Part shown: positions 8,413 to 16,327 of the stretch, piece after piece
Position numbering within the stretch: the stretch's first letter is position 1
Layout of the letters: every line of letters begins with the position of its first letter
Source: Micrococcales bacterium 72-143
GTDB taxonomy: Bacteria > Actinomycetota > Actinomycetes > Actinomycetales > Microbacteriaceae
DNA: 64,000 nt
Direction of reading: 5' to 3'
Assembly: GCA_001898835.1 (NCBI GenBank)
Contig: MKVM01000001.1
Location: forward strand, 498,796-562,795
Notes under the pieces: generated by a model
What the model saw: only the letters and a program-made list of their open reading frames with translations
Database searches by the model: none
Told to the model about the DNA's origin: nothing
Position numbers and translations under genes: made by a program

Positions 8413-9551
8413 CGGCGGGCCTTCCGCTTCTTGGGGCGCACGAAGACGCCGGGCTCGGGCTGGTGCAGGTTGCGGTGGTCGACGTGGCTGCGGCGCGACC
8501 ACAGGAAGATGCCGGTGATCGCGAGGACCGCGAACACCACCGCGCCGACGATGCCGCCCGTGCCGAGACTCACGAGCAGGGCCGCGGCGGCGCCCACGAG
8601 GCCCGCCGCGGGGATCGTGATGAGCCAGCCGAGCGCGATGCGCCCGGCGGTGCGCCACCGCACCGAGGCGCCCTTGCGTCCGATACCCGTGCCGATGACG
8701 GAGCCGGACGCGACCTGGGTGGTCGAGAGCGCGAAGCCGAGGTGGGTGGAGGCGAGGATCGTCGCCGTCGTCGCGGCCTCCGCGGCGAAGCCCTGGGCCG
8801 GCTCCACCTCTGTGATGCCGCGTCCCATGGTGCGGATGATGCGCCAGCCGCCCGAGTAGGTGCCGGCCGCGATCGCGACGGCGCACGCGGCGATCACCCA
8901 GAACTCGGGACCGCTGCCGACGCCCTGGAAACCCGCGGCGATGAGCGCCAGGGTGATGACACCCATCGTCTTCTGCGCGTCGTTGGTGCCGTGGGCGAGC
9001 GAGACGAGGCTCGCGGTGAAGATCTGCCCCTTCTTGAACCCGTCGCGCTCGCGCTTGCGGGTGACCGCGTAGGCGATCTTCGTCGCGAGGTAGGAGACGA
9101 CGCCCGCGGTGAGCGGCGCGAGGATCGCGGGGATCAGGATCTTCGAGACGAGCACGCCGCCGTCGATCACGCCGAACCCGGCTCCCACGATCGCGGCGCC
9201 GATGAGCCCGCCGAACAGCGCGTGGCTCGAGGAGGACGGCAGCCCGAGCAGCCAGGTGACGAGGTTCCAGACGATCGCGCCGATGAGCCCGGCGAGGATG
9301 AGCTCGGGCCCGATCTGGACACCCCCGTCGCCCTCCCGGATGAGCCCGCCCGAGATGGTCTTGGCGACCTCGGTGCTCAGGAACGCGCCGACGAGGTTGA
9401 GGACCGCCGCGAGCGCGACCGCCGTCTTGGGCTTGATCGCACCGGTCGCGATGGGTGTCGCCATCGCGTTGGCCGTGTCATGGAAGCCGTTGGTGAAGTC
9501 GAAGAACAGGGCCAGCGCGATGACCAGCGCGACCAGAATCAGGGGGTCCAC
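8409..9551 (-). CDS. PiT-family inorganic phosphate transporter
   Basis: A 380-residue low-affinity phosphate permease of the PiT family. Both family signatures are present: FTNGFHDTANAMATPI near residue 20 and its inverted-repeat counterpart SLAHGTNDAQKTMG near residue 190. About ten hydrophobic segments are visible, with a central charged loop (TRKRERDGFKKGQ). The protein imports phosphate, usually as a metal-phosphate complex, driven by proton symport. The GTG at 9551 gives the normal N-terminus (MDPLILVALVIAL). It overlaps a small membrane protein gene downstream. No PhoU-like regulator gene is adjacent. Confidence 0.93.
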   Translation of the reverse strand: MDPLILVALVIALALFFDFTNGFHDTANAMATPIATGAIKPKTAVALAAVLNLVGAFLSTEVAKTISGGLIREGDGGVQIGPELILAGLIGAIVWNLVTWLLGLPSSSSHALFGGLIGAAIVGAGFGVIDGGVLVSKILIPAILAPLTAGVVSYLATKIAYAVTRKRERDGFKKGQIFTASLVSLAHGTNDAQKTMGVITLALIAAGFQGVGSGPEFWVIAACAVAIAAGTYSGGWRIIRTMGRGITEVEPAQGFAAEAATTATILASTHLGFALSTTQVASGSVIGTGIGRKGASVRWRTAGRIALGWLITIPAAGLVGAAAALLVSLGTGGIVGAVVFAVLAITGIFLWSRRSHVDHRNLHQPEPGVFVRPKKRKARR

Positions 9552-9743
9552 TGCGGGCTATCCAAACATGCCGCAGGATCACGGGCAACTCGCGGGTGAA
9601 CGACGGGTGAACACGGGGTACATCCTCGGCCGGGACGGGTGGCAGACAGCTCGGGAACCCCCGGATGGGGGAATGTCGCGGGTCGCTCCCGCACCCTTAA
9701 TATCCGGATCGAGGAGTCGGCCCGAACCGGCAGGAGAGACCGC

Positions 9744-10073
9744 GTGCGCTCGAAGTGGGCGCTCGGCGCGATCGCGATCACGGCGATCATCGTCGCAGCC
9801 ATCAGTTTCGCCGTGGTCGACATCTCGACCTCGGCCGCGAGCGGCTGCCTCGACACCCGGGCACCCTGCACCGAGCGAGCCACGCCGGAGATCGCGACCG
9901 TCTTCGCCGCGATCGGCGGTGTGGCGCTGCTCGTGGCCGTCGTGGCCGCGATCACCTGGATCGTGCGGAGCCTCACGACCAAACGCGAGGTGCGTCAGAC
10001 GGACGTCGACTACTCGCGTGGTCCCTCTGCCCGCGTCCGCGACGACGAGGACGACGAGCTCCCGACACCGTAG
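9744..10073 (+). CDS. Two-segment membrane protein of unknown function
   Basis: A 109-residue protein with a membrane segment at about residues 5-27, an extracytoplasmic loop holding two cysteines (SGCLDTRAPCTER) that may form a disulfide, a second membrane segment at about 52-75, and a charged, acidic cytoplasmic tail. The GTG at 9744 is chosen because AGGAGAG (9732-9738) stands at proper distance; an earlier in-frame GTG at 9639 would add a 35-residue Arg-rich leader without a ribosome binding site. No family is recognised. Confidence 0.6.
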   Translation: MRSKWALGAIAITAIIVAAISFAVVDISTSAASGCLDTRAPCTERATPEIATVFAAIGGVALLVAVVAAITWIVRSLTTKREVRQTDVDYSRGPSARVRDDEDDELPTP

Positions 10074-10095
10074 CGAGCGCCTCGATCGATGAGCC

Positions 10096-12627
10096 CTAGA
10101 GCCGGGTGAGGCCCGCGACCCGCACGACCGCGGCGCCCTCCGCCCGCGAGGCGTCGAGGTCGACCGTGGCGTCGATCCCCCAGTCGTGGTCGCCCGCGGG
10201 GTCGTCGACGATCTGCCGGACCACCCAGCGATCCGGGTGCTCCGTCACGAGGATGCGTGCCGCCGATCGCGCGTCGGGCCCCGTCCCGATGGCGTCGTGC
10301 TCCGCGTAGTAGCGATCGAGCGCATCGGGCCACCCCGCCTCGGGGTCGAGCGCCACGAGCTCGTCGTCATGTTGGAGGGCCGCCGCCTGGACGCGTCGCC
10401 AGAGCTCGTTCCGCACGAGCACCTGGAAGGCGCGACGGTTCGTCGTGACGTCGGGCGGAGGCAGCGGCAGGACCGCCGCGACGGTCGAGGCGGCATCCGC
10501 CCGTGGGTCGACGAGCGCCGCCCACTCGTCGAGGAGGCTCGAGTCGACCTGGCGCACGAGCTCGCCGAGCCACTCGACGAGGTCCCGCAGCTCCTCCGTC
10601 TTCGCCTCGTCGGGGATCGTCTGCCGGGCCGCGCGATAGGCATCGCTGAGGTAGCGCAGCACGAGCCCCTCGCTCCGCCCGAGCTGCAGGAAGCCGACGT
10701 AGTCGCCGAACCCCATCGCGCGCTCGTAGAGGTCGCGCACGACCGACTTGGGGCGCAGCTCGTAGTCGCGGATCCACGGCTGGCTCGAGGCGAAGGTCTC
10801 GTAGGCCTGCTCGAGGAGCTCGGCGAGCGGCTTCGGCCAGCTGATCTCCTCGAGCAGCTCCATCCGCTGCTCGTACTCGACGCCGTCCGCCTTCATCGCG
10901 GCGACCGCCTCGCCCCGCGCGCGGAACTCCTGCTGCGCGAGCACGGGCCGCGGGTCGTCGAGGGTCGCCTCGATGACGCTCAGCGCGTCGAGCGCGTAGC
11001 CGGGGGCGTCGCGGTCGAGCAGCTCGAGCGCCGCGAGGGCGAACGGCGAGAGGGGCTGGTTGAGCGCGAAGTCGGGCTGCAGCTCGACGGTGAGGCGGAT
11101 GCGCGCGGTGCCGTCGAACCCGCCGCCGAGCTGCTCGACGACGCCCGCCGTGCGGAGCGTGCGGTACAGCGCGATCGCGCGTCGCGCGAGGGCCCCGCGC
11201 CGCGCGGACGGCTCGTGGTTGTCGGTCGCGAGTTCCCGCACGATCCGGAACGCGCTGCCCGGCTCGGACGCGGGCGCGTCGGCGCCGGGCCTGGACAGCA
11301 GCTGCAGCAGCATCGCCGCCGTCATCCGCATCGAGCTGGCGAGCGGCTCCGGCTCGGCCCCGATGAGGCGCTCGAAGCTCGCCGGCCCCCAGTTGACGAA
11401 GCCGTCCGGCGCCCGCTTCTTCACGAGCTTGCGCTTCGCCTTCGGATCGTCGCCCGCCTTCGCCGCGGCGCGGACGTTCTCGATCTCGTGCTCGGGCGCG
11501 AGCGCGACGACCTCTCCCGCGGTGTCGAAGCCCGCGCGGCCCGCCCGCCCCGCCACCTGGTGGAACTCGCGCGCCGTGAGCTGCCGCATCCGGGTGCCGT
11601 CGAACTTGGTGAGGCCGGTGAGGAGCACCGTGCGGATCGGCACGTTGATGCCGACGCCGAGGGTGTCGGTGCCGCACACGACGCGCAGCAGCCCCTGTTG
11701 CGCGAGCTGCTCGACGAGGCGCCGGTAGCGCGGCAGCATTCCCGCGTGATGCACGCCGATCCCGGAGCGGACGAGGCGCCCGAGGGTCTGCCCGAAGCCC
11801 GTCGAGAAGCGGAATCCGCCGATCGCGTCGGCGATCGCGTCGCGCTGCTCGCGGCTGGCGACGCGCACGCTCGCCAGCGCCTGGGCGCGCTCCACGGCGG
11901 CCGCCTGCGAGAAGTGCACGATGTAGACCGGCGCGAGGCCGTCTGCGAGCAGCTCCTCGACGAGCTCCTGCACGGGGGTGATCGCGTAGCGGTAGTGCAG
12001 CGGCACGGGCCGCTCGACGCCGGTGACCCGCGCCACCTCTCGGCCGGTGCGCCGTTCGACGTCCTCGGCGATCGACGAGACGTCGCCGAGGGTCGCGGAC
12101 AGCAGCACGAAGCGCGCCCCGCGCAGCACGAGGAGCGGCACCTGCCACGCCCATCCGCGATCCGGGTCGGCGTAGTAGTGGAACTCGTCCATGACGACGG
12201 AGTCGGCCTCGGCGTGCTCGCCCCTCCTCAAGGCGATGTTGGCGAGGATCTCGGCGGTGCAGCACACGATCGGCGCGTCCGGGTTCACGCTCGAGTCGCC
12301 CGTGACCATCCCCACGTTCTCGGCCCCGAAGAGCGCGACGAGCTCGAAGAACTTCTCGCTCACGAGCGCCTTGAGCGGCGCCGTGTAGAAGGAGCGCCGG
12401 CCCTGGGCGAGCGCCATCGCGTGGGCGGCGACCGCGACGAGCGACTTGCCCGTGCCCGTGGGCGTGCTGAGGACGAGGTGACGATCGAGCACGAGCTCGA
12501 GCACCGCCTCCTCCTGCGCCGGGTAGAGCGCGAGGCCCCGCGAGCGGGCCCAGCCGTCGAACGCGGCGAGGAACGCGTCCGGATCCCACGGGCGGGGAAG
12601 GCGGTCGGCGAGGTCCTCGGAGGGCAT
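10096..12627 (-). CDS. Ski2-like DEAD/DEAH helicase with DUF3516
   Basis: An 843-residue superfamily 2 helicase. Walker A is STPTGTGKS (residues 54-62), Walker B reads VMDEFHYY (a DEFH variant), motif III is LSATLGD, and motifs V-VI are GTDTLGVGINVPIRTVL and QVAGRAGRAG. The Ski2-type motif V and the long C-terminal region match the actinobacterial DEAD/DEAH helicases with DUF3516, thought to act on RNA. The ATG at 12627 is used; a CAGACT box six bases upstream suggests a leaderless message, and further upstream in-frame sequence is not protein-like. The gene stands alone, convergent with the preceding membrane protein gene. Confidence 0.9.
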   Translation of the reverse strand: MPSEDLADRLPRPWDPDAFLAAFDGWARSRGLALYPAQEEAVLELVLDRHLVLSTPTGTGKSLVAVAAHAMALAQGRRSFYTAPLKALVSEKFFELVALFGAENVGMVTGDSSVNPDAPIVCCTAEILANIALRRGEHAEADSVVMDEFHYYADPDRGWAWQVPLLVLRGARFVLLSATLGDVSSIAEDVERRTGREVARVTGVERPVPLHYRYAITPVQELVEELLADGLAPVYIVHFSQAAAVERAQALASVRVASREQRDAIADAIGGFRFSTGFGQTLGRLVRSGIGVHHAGMLPRYRRLVEQLAQQGLLRVVCGTDTLGVGINVPIRTVLLTGLTKFDGTRMRQLTAREFHQVAGRAGRAGFDTAGEVVALAPEHEIENVRAAAKAGDDPKAKRKLVKKRAPDGFVNWGPASFERLIGAEPEPLASSMRMTAAMLLQLLSRPGADAPASEPGSAFRIVRELATDNHEPSARRGALARRAIALYRTLRTAGVVEQLGGGFDGTARIRLTVELQPDFALNQPLSPFALAALELLDRDAPGYALDALSVIEATLDDPRPVLAQQEFRARGEAVAAMKADGVEYEQRMELLEEISWPKPLAELLEQAYETFASSQPWIRDYELRPKSVVRDLYERAMGFGDYVGFLQLGRSEGLVLRYLSDAYRAARQTIPDEAKTEELRDLVEWLGELVRQVDSSLLDEWAALVDPRADAASTVAAVLPLPPPDVTTNRRAFQVLVRNELWRRVQAAALQHDDELVALDPEAGWPDALDRYYAEHDAIGTGPDARSAARILVTEHPDRWVVRQIVDDPAGDHDWGIDATVDLDASRAEGAAVVRVAGLTRL

Positions 12628-12802
12628 CCCCCGAGTCTGCCGCACCGAGGTCGGGGAGAGGCCGTGTCCCCAGGCTTGGGGGGAGGTGCATGCTATCGGC
12701 GCCCGTGAGCGCGCCCCTATCATGACGACGACGAACGAGTCGTTCCGTCAGGGGGAAGCATCCGAGCGCTCTCCCTGCGGGACGCGGTGAGGAAGGTATC
12801 TC

Positions 12803-14071
12803 ATGGCGGAAGAGGAAGGCCATGTGCCGGCGGGGTGGTACCCCGATCCGCTCGGGCTTCCCCAGCTGCGCTGGTGGGACAACCACGCCTGGACCGAGCA
12901 CACCTCCGACGCGCGCCAGCCGATGGTCGCCCAGGAGACGGTCACGGCGAAGCTCGCCTACGCCGACGACGACGAGTTCCTGACGCAGGAGCGCCGGGAG
13001 GACCTCGTCACCGACAGCGGTGCGGGTCACCCGTCCGCCGAGCCCGCGTTCGCCGCAGCCGACCCCGTGCTCTCGCTCGAGGCCGCGCCCGCCGCGCAGC
13101 AGCGACTCGCCGAGGAGGTCGTCTCCCCCGGTCTCAAGTACGCCCAGGAGCACGTCATCGAGGATGCGCCCACGAGCGCGCCCTTCCTGCTCGAGACGAG
13201 CTACGACGACCTGCTGGGTGTTCCCATCGACCCGGCCGAGGCCCAGCAGGCAGCGCCGCGCAACCCGTTCGCGGCGAGCGCGTTCGACGCCATGCCCACC
13301 TTCCAGGTGGACCCGAACGCGGCCGCGGGCGTCGGCACCTTCACGACGACGAACTTCGACCCGGGTGCGTTCAGCAACTTCACCTACGCGCCCTCGGTGC
13401 TCGCCGAGCACGACACCTCGCAGCCGCTCACGCGGCGCGCCGTGATGGCGGAGAACGGCCTCTCGGTCAACACCGGCCCGGTGTGGATCATCGCCCTGAT
13501 GCCGGTCATCATGCTCGTGCTCGCGCTCATGTTCCTCGTCGCGGGCGACGCGGGACGCGACTCGACGCTGTTCGCCGGCATCATCCTCGGCGGCTCCTAC
13601 CTGACCACCGTGATCCTCGCGATCATCGACCGCGCGATGCTGACCCGCATGGGTCACAGCCGCACGGCCAACTGGGACTGGGCGTTCCTCGGTGCGCCCG
13701 TGTACCTGATCGCGCGGATGTCGAACGTCGTCCGTGAGACGGGGCGCGGCCTGCGTCCGTTCCTGACCTGGTCGGCGCTCACGATCGTGCTGATCGGCTC
13801 CGCCGTCGCCATCCCGGGCATCGTCATGGCGCTCGCGCCGGGCGTGTTCTCGGACGAGGCGGAGCAGTCGATCTCCGAGCAGGCCGGAGCGATCGGCGCG
13901 AGGATCAACGCCACCTGCCCGGACGTACCGCCCCTGCTGGTCGGCGGCACCATGACCTGCAGCGCCGTGACGCCCACCAAGGTCGCCAACGTGGTCGTGA
14001 GCCTCCAGCGCAAGAACGGCTGGATCGACTGGCGCGTGGACGACTGGGGCGTCTTCTCCACCAACCGATGA
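12803..14071 (+). CDS. DUF2510 membrane protein with C-terminal DUF4333-like domain
   Basis: A 422-residue protein that opens with a DUF2510 motif (PAGWYPDPLGLPQLRWWDNH, residues 9-28). A long acidic and alanine-rich linker follows, then about four membrane segments between residues 225 and 345, and a C-terminal extracytoplasmic domain with two cysteines (INATCPDV, TMTCSAVT) ending in a Trp-rich stretch, similar to DUF4333. DUF2510 is a short actinobacterial domain of unknown function. GAGGAAGG sits at proper distance before the ATG at 12803. The gene is first of a same-strand run of DUF2510 genes and runs directly into the second one. Confidence 0.85.
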   Translation: MAEEEGHVPAGWYPDPLGLPQLRWWDNHAWTEHTSDARQPMVAQETVTAKLAYADDDEFLTQERREDLVTDSGAGHPSAEPAFAAADPVLSLEAAPAAQQRLAEEVVSPGLKYAQEHVIEDAPTSAPFLLETSYDDLLGVPIDPAEAQQAAPRNPFAASAFDAMPTFQVDPNAAAGVGTFTTTNFDPGAFSNFTYAPSVLAEHDTSQPLTRRAVMAENGLSVNTGPVWIIALMPVIMLVLALMFLVAGDAGRDSTLFAGIILGGSYLTTVILAIIDRAMLTRMGHSRTANWDWAFLGAPVYLIARMSNVVRETGRGLRPFLTWSALTIVLIGSAVAIPGIVMALAPGVFSDEAEQSISEQAGAIGARINATCPDVPPLLVGGTMTCSAVTPTKVANVVVSLQRKNGWIDWRVDDWGVFSTNR

Positions 14072-14136
14072 GCATGCCCGGCACCGTCGGTGACGACAGC
14101 GCTCAACCCGAACGCAAGGAACAGGAGGTGGTTCGA

Positions 14137-14919
14137 GTGACCGATCAGGCGATCCGCGTGGTCCCGGCCGGATGGTACGAGGACCCCTCGGACCCCGGCC
14201 AGGTGCGCTGGTGGAACGGCATCGCGTGGACCGACCACACGCAGGCCAAGCCCGATCTCGACGCCATCGCGGATGCCGAGTCGGCCGAGCTCGAGGCGAG
14301 CTTCGCGGTGCCCGCCGCCACGCGTAACCGCAACCGGATCCGCTCGACCTCGACCGCCGAGAGCTGGCTCGTGGCGTTCAGCCCCGTGCTGCTGGCCCTC
14401 GGCCTCTTCGCTGCCGCCTGGGCATGGCTCTACCTGGCCCCGGACCTGATCGTCGGGATCGTGGCGCTCGTCGTGGCCTACGCGCTCGTCATCGTCTTCG
14501 CGATCCTCGACCGGAGGAAGCTGGCGCGCTGGGGGCACACCCCGCCGCCGCTCGTCGGCGCGCTGCTGACGGCCCCCGTCTACCTGCTGATCCGCGCCCT
14601 GCGGCTTCCAAAGAGCTGGGGACAGCTGATCGCCTGGGCCCTGCTCATGGTGGGTCTCATCGGGGTCCCCGCGGGGGCGTGGTTCGGCGGGGCGCTGACG
14701 AACGTGCAGACGGCGGTGCGCATCCAGGCCGAGATCCGCGACGAGCTCGTGGGCTCGGGCAAGGCATCGGCCCTCTCCTGCCCCCCGATCGCCGACACGA
14801 CGACCGTGGGCGCCATCTACACCTGCGAGGTGACGCGCCCCGATGGCAGCAGGGGCAAGCTCTGGGTCAGCATCGACTCGGACGAGGGCGACTACAGCTA
14901 CAGCTTCGCGATCAGCTGA
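14137..14919 (+). CDS. DUF2510 membrane protein, second of the cluster
   Basis: A 260-residue paralogue of the preceding protein with the same plan: N-terminal DUF2510 (PAGWYEDPSDPGQVRWWNGI), a short linker, about four membrane segments between residues 75 and 195, and a C-terminal extracytoplasmic domain with two cysteines (ALSCPPIA, IYTCEVT). The GTG at 14137 is preferred because AGGAGG (14123-14128) lies eight bases upstream. An ATG at 14068 overlapping the previous stop would add 23 polar residues and cannot be excluded. It is almost certainly co-transcribed with the previous gene. Confidence 0.82.
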   Translation: MTDQAIRVVPAGWYEDPSDPGQVRWWNGIAWTDHTQAKPDLDAIADAESAELEASFAVPAATRNRNRIRSTSTAESWLVAFSPVLLALGLFAAAWAWLYLAPDLIVGIVALVVAYALVIVFAILDRRKLARWGHTPPPLVGALLTAPVYLLIRALRLPKSWGQLIAWALLMVGLIGVPAGAWFGGALTNVQTAVRIQAEIRDELVGSGKASALSCPPIADTTTVGAIYTCEVTRPDGSRGKLWVSIDSDEGDYSYSFAIS

Positions 14920-14955
14920 CCGGTCGCGGGTCGGAGGCGGCTCGGAGGCGCGGAG

Positions 14956-14961
14956 TACGCT
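14956..14961 (+). promoter_or_regulatory. Putative -10 box (TACGCT) before small gene at 14969
   Basis: TACGCT lies seven bases before the ATG at 14969, with no ribosome binding site between them, as expected for a leaderless message inside the DUF2510 cluster. Confidence 0.4.
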
Positions 14962-14968
14962 CGAGCCC

Positions 14969-15163
14969 ATGACGAACGACCGATCCGACCGCGAGAAGGC
15001 CGAGGACGCTCTGCGCGCCCGTGAGTCGCTCGCCGGCGAGGCCTACTCCGCCGGTGAGCTGCTCGAGGGCGGCGCCGGCATGTCCGAGCACCTGTACGCG
15101 CCCGTCGCACCACTCCCCGAGGGCCAGGAGCTCCAGGACGAGGCCGGGTCCGACGAGTCCTGA
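14969..15163 (+). CDS. Small acidic protein of unknown function within DUF2510 cluster
   Basis: A 64-residue polar, acidic protein (many Glu, Asp and Ala; no membrane segment or cysteine). The ATG at 14969 follows a TACGCT box by seven bases, suggesting its own leaderless transcript. It lies between two DUF2510 genes on the same strand. No family is recognised; codon use fits the surrounding genes, so it is likely real. Confidence 0.6.
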   Translation: MTNDRSDREKAEDALRARESLAGEAYSAGELLEGGAGMSEHLYAPVAPLPEGQELQDEAGSDES

Positions 15164-15282
15164 CTGGGCTGTCTACCCCACGTCCGGGGTGACCCCAAGT
15201 GGGGCTCTCGAGCCCCCTCGCACCTCCCTAGACTCCGTGTCAGCGGCCGATGGGGAGGCTGCAACTCGAGGGGGAGGAACTC

Positions 15283-16212
15283 GTGAGTCTCAGTGCCGCC
15301 GCGCCGGTCGCCGCCTGGTATCCGGACCCGACCGACGCCGACTCTCTTCGCTGGTGGGATGGCCTCGGATGGACGTCGCACACCCGCCCGCGCCCGGCGC
15401 AGGTGCCGCAGAGCCTGCCGACGCCCGACCCGGCGACCGCCTACATCCCTGAAGCGCCGCCCGTGTCGGCACCTGTGCAGGTGGACGCAGTGGTGCCCAC
15501 GCCGGCTCCTGTGCCGGCAGCAGCGCCCGATGTCGCCCAGTTGGCCGCCGCGCTCGCCGCCGCCCCCGCGCCCGCGGCCGGGACGGCGGGGATCGCCGCC
15601 GCTCCTCCGCCTCCGCCCGTAGGCAGCGCCCCTCCGGTGCCGCCTGCCGCGGCGCCTGCGCCGCTGCCCGCGGCCGAGGCGCCCGCCGCGCCGCTGCCGG
15701 CGACCGAGGTGCCCGCTCCCGCGCCCGCACCGGCGGTCGACGAGAGCCAGTCGGTCGCCGCCGCCCGCGCTGCGTTCGCCGCCGCACAAGCCGAGAAGGC
15801 GGCCGCGGCGGCGGCCGCCGCGGCCCAGGTCGCCGCACAGGCCGCCGCCGGACTTGCCGCGGTCGAGGCCGCGAGCACCATGACTCCCGCCGCCCCGCCC
15901 GCCGCAGCCCCACCTCCGGCGGCCGGCGGCGGCGAGGAGCAGTTCACCTCGGTCGCCCAGGCCCGTGCCGCGTTCGCAGCGAAGAACGCCGCTAGGAAGG
16001 CCGGCCTCGACGCGCCCGCAGCAGAGGCGCCCGTCGAGGTCGAACCGCCCGCAGCGGCCACCCTCTCGAACAACGACGAGGGCCGCCCGATCTCGGTCGC
16101 GGCCGCGCGCGCCGCAGCCGCGAAGGCCAAGGCCGAGGCCGAGGCGCTCGGTGTGCCCGAGCAGCACACCGAGGCGCAGGACCGCAAGTGGCACCTGCCC
16201 AAGCTGAGCTGA
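15283..16212 (+). CDS. DUF2510 protein with Ala/Pro-rich coiled region
   Basis: A 309-residue protein with DUF2510 at the N-terminus (AAWYPDPTDADSLRWWDGLG) followed by low-complexity Ala/Pro sequence. Three short repeats of the form S-V-A-x-A-R-A-A-F/A-A-A (at QSVAAARAAFAAAQ, TSVAQARAAFAAKN and ISVAAARAAAAKA) are probably helical. No membrane segment is seen, unlike the first two cluster members. The GTG at 15283 is preferred over an upstream ATG because GGGGAGG (15271-15277) precedes it and because DUF2510 then sits at the N-terminus. Function unknown. Confidence 0.75.
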   Translation: MSLSAAAPVAAWYPDPTDADSLRWWDGLGWTSHTRPRPAQVPQSLPTPDPATAYIPEAPPVSAPVQVDAVVPTPAPVPAAAPDVAQLAAALAAAPAPAAGTAGIAAAPPPPPVGSAPPVPPAAAPAPLPAAEAPAAPLPATEVPAPAPAPAVDESQSVAAARAAFAAAQAEKAAAAAAAAAQVAAQAAAGLAAVEAASTMTPAAPPAAAPPPAAGGGEEQFTSVAQARAAFAAKNAARKAGLDAPAAEAPVEVEPPAAATLSNNDEGRPISVAAARAAAAKAKAEAEALGVPEQHTEAQDRKWHLPKLS

Positions 16213-16243
16213 TCCACCTGCTCGGGCGTGCGCGGCGCGTCCA

Positions 16244-16298
16244 CGATGAGCGAACCGCCCCCCTCACCCGAACGGGGGACTGAGCGGTTCGCTCATCG
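16244..16298. terminator. Long inverted repeat, probable terminator
   Basis: A perfect 15-bp inverted repeat (16244-16258 with 16284-16298) encloses a loop holding a second C5/G5 pairing (16258-16263 with 16274-16278). It falls 31 bp after one DUF2510 gene and just before the next, so it probably ends transcription of the former. No clear T-run follows. Confidence 0.55.
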
Positions 16299-16327
16299 CC
16301 GCATAGGCTCAGGAGATCACGGACACA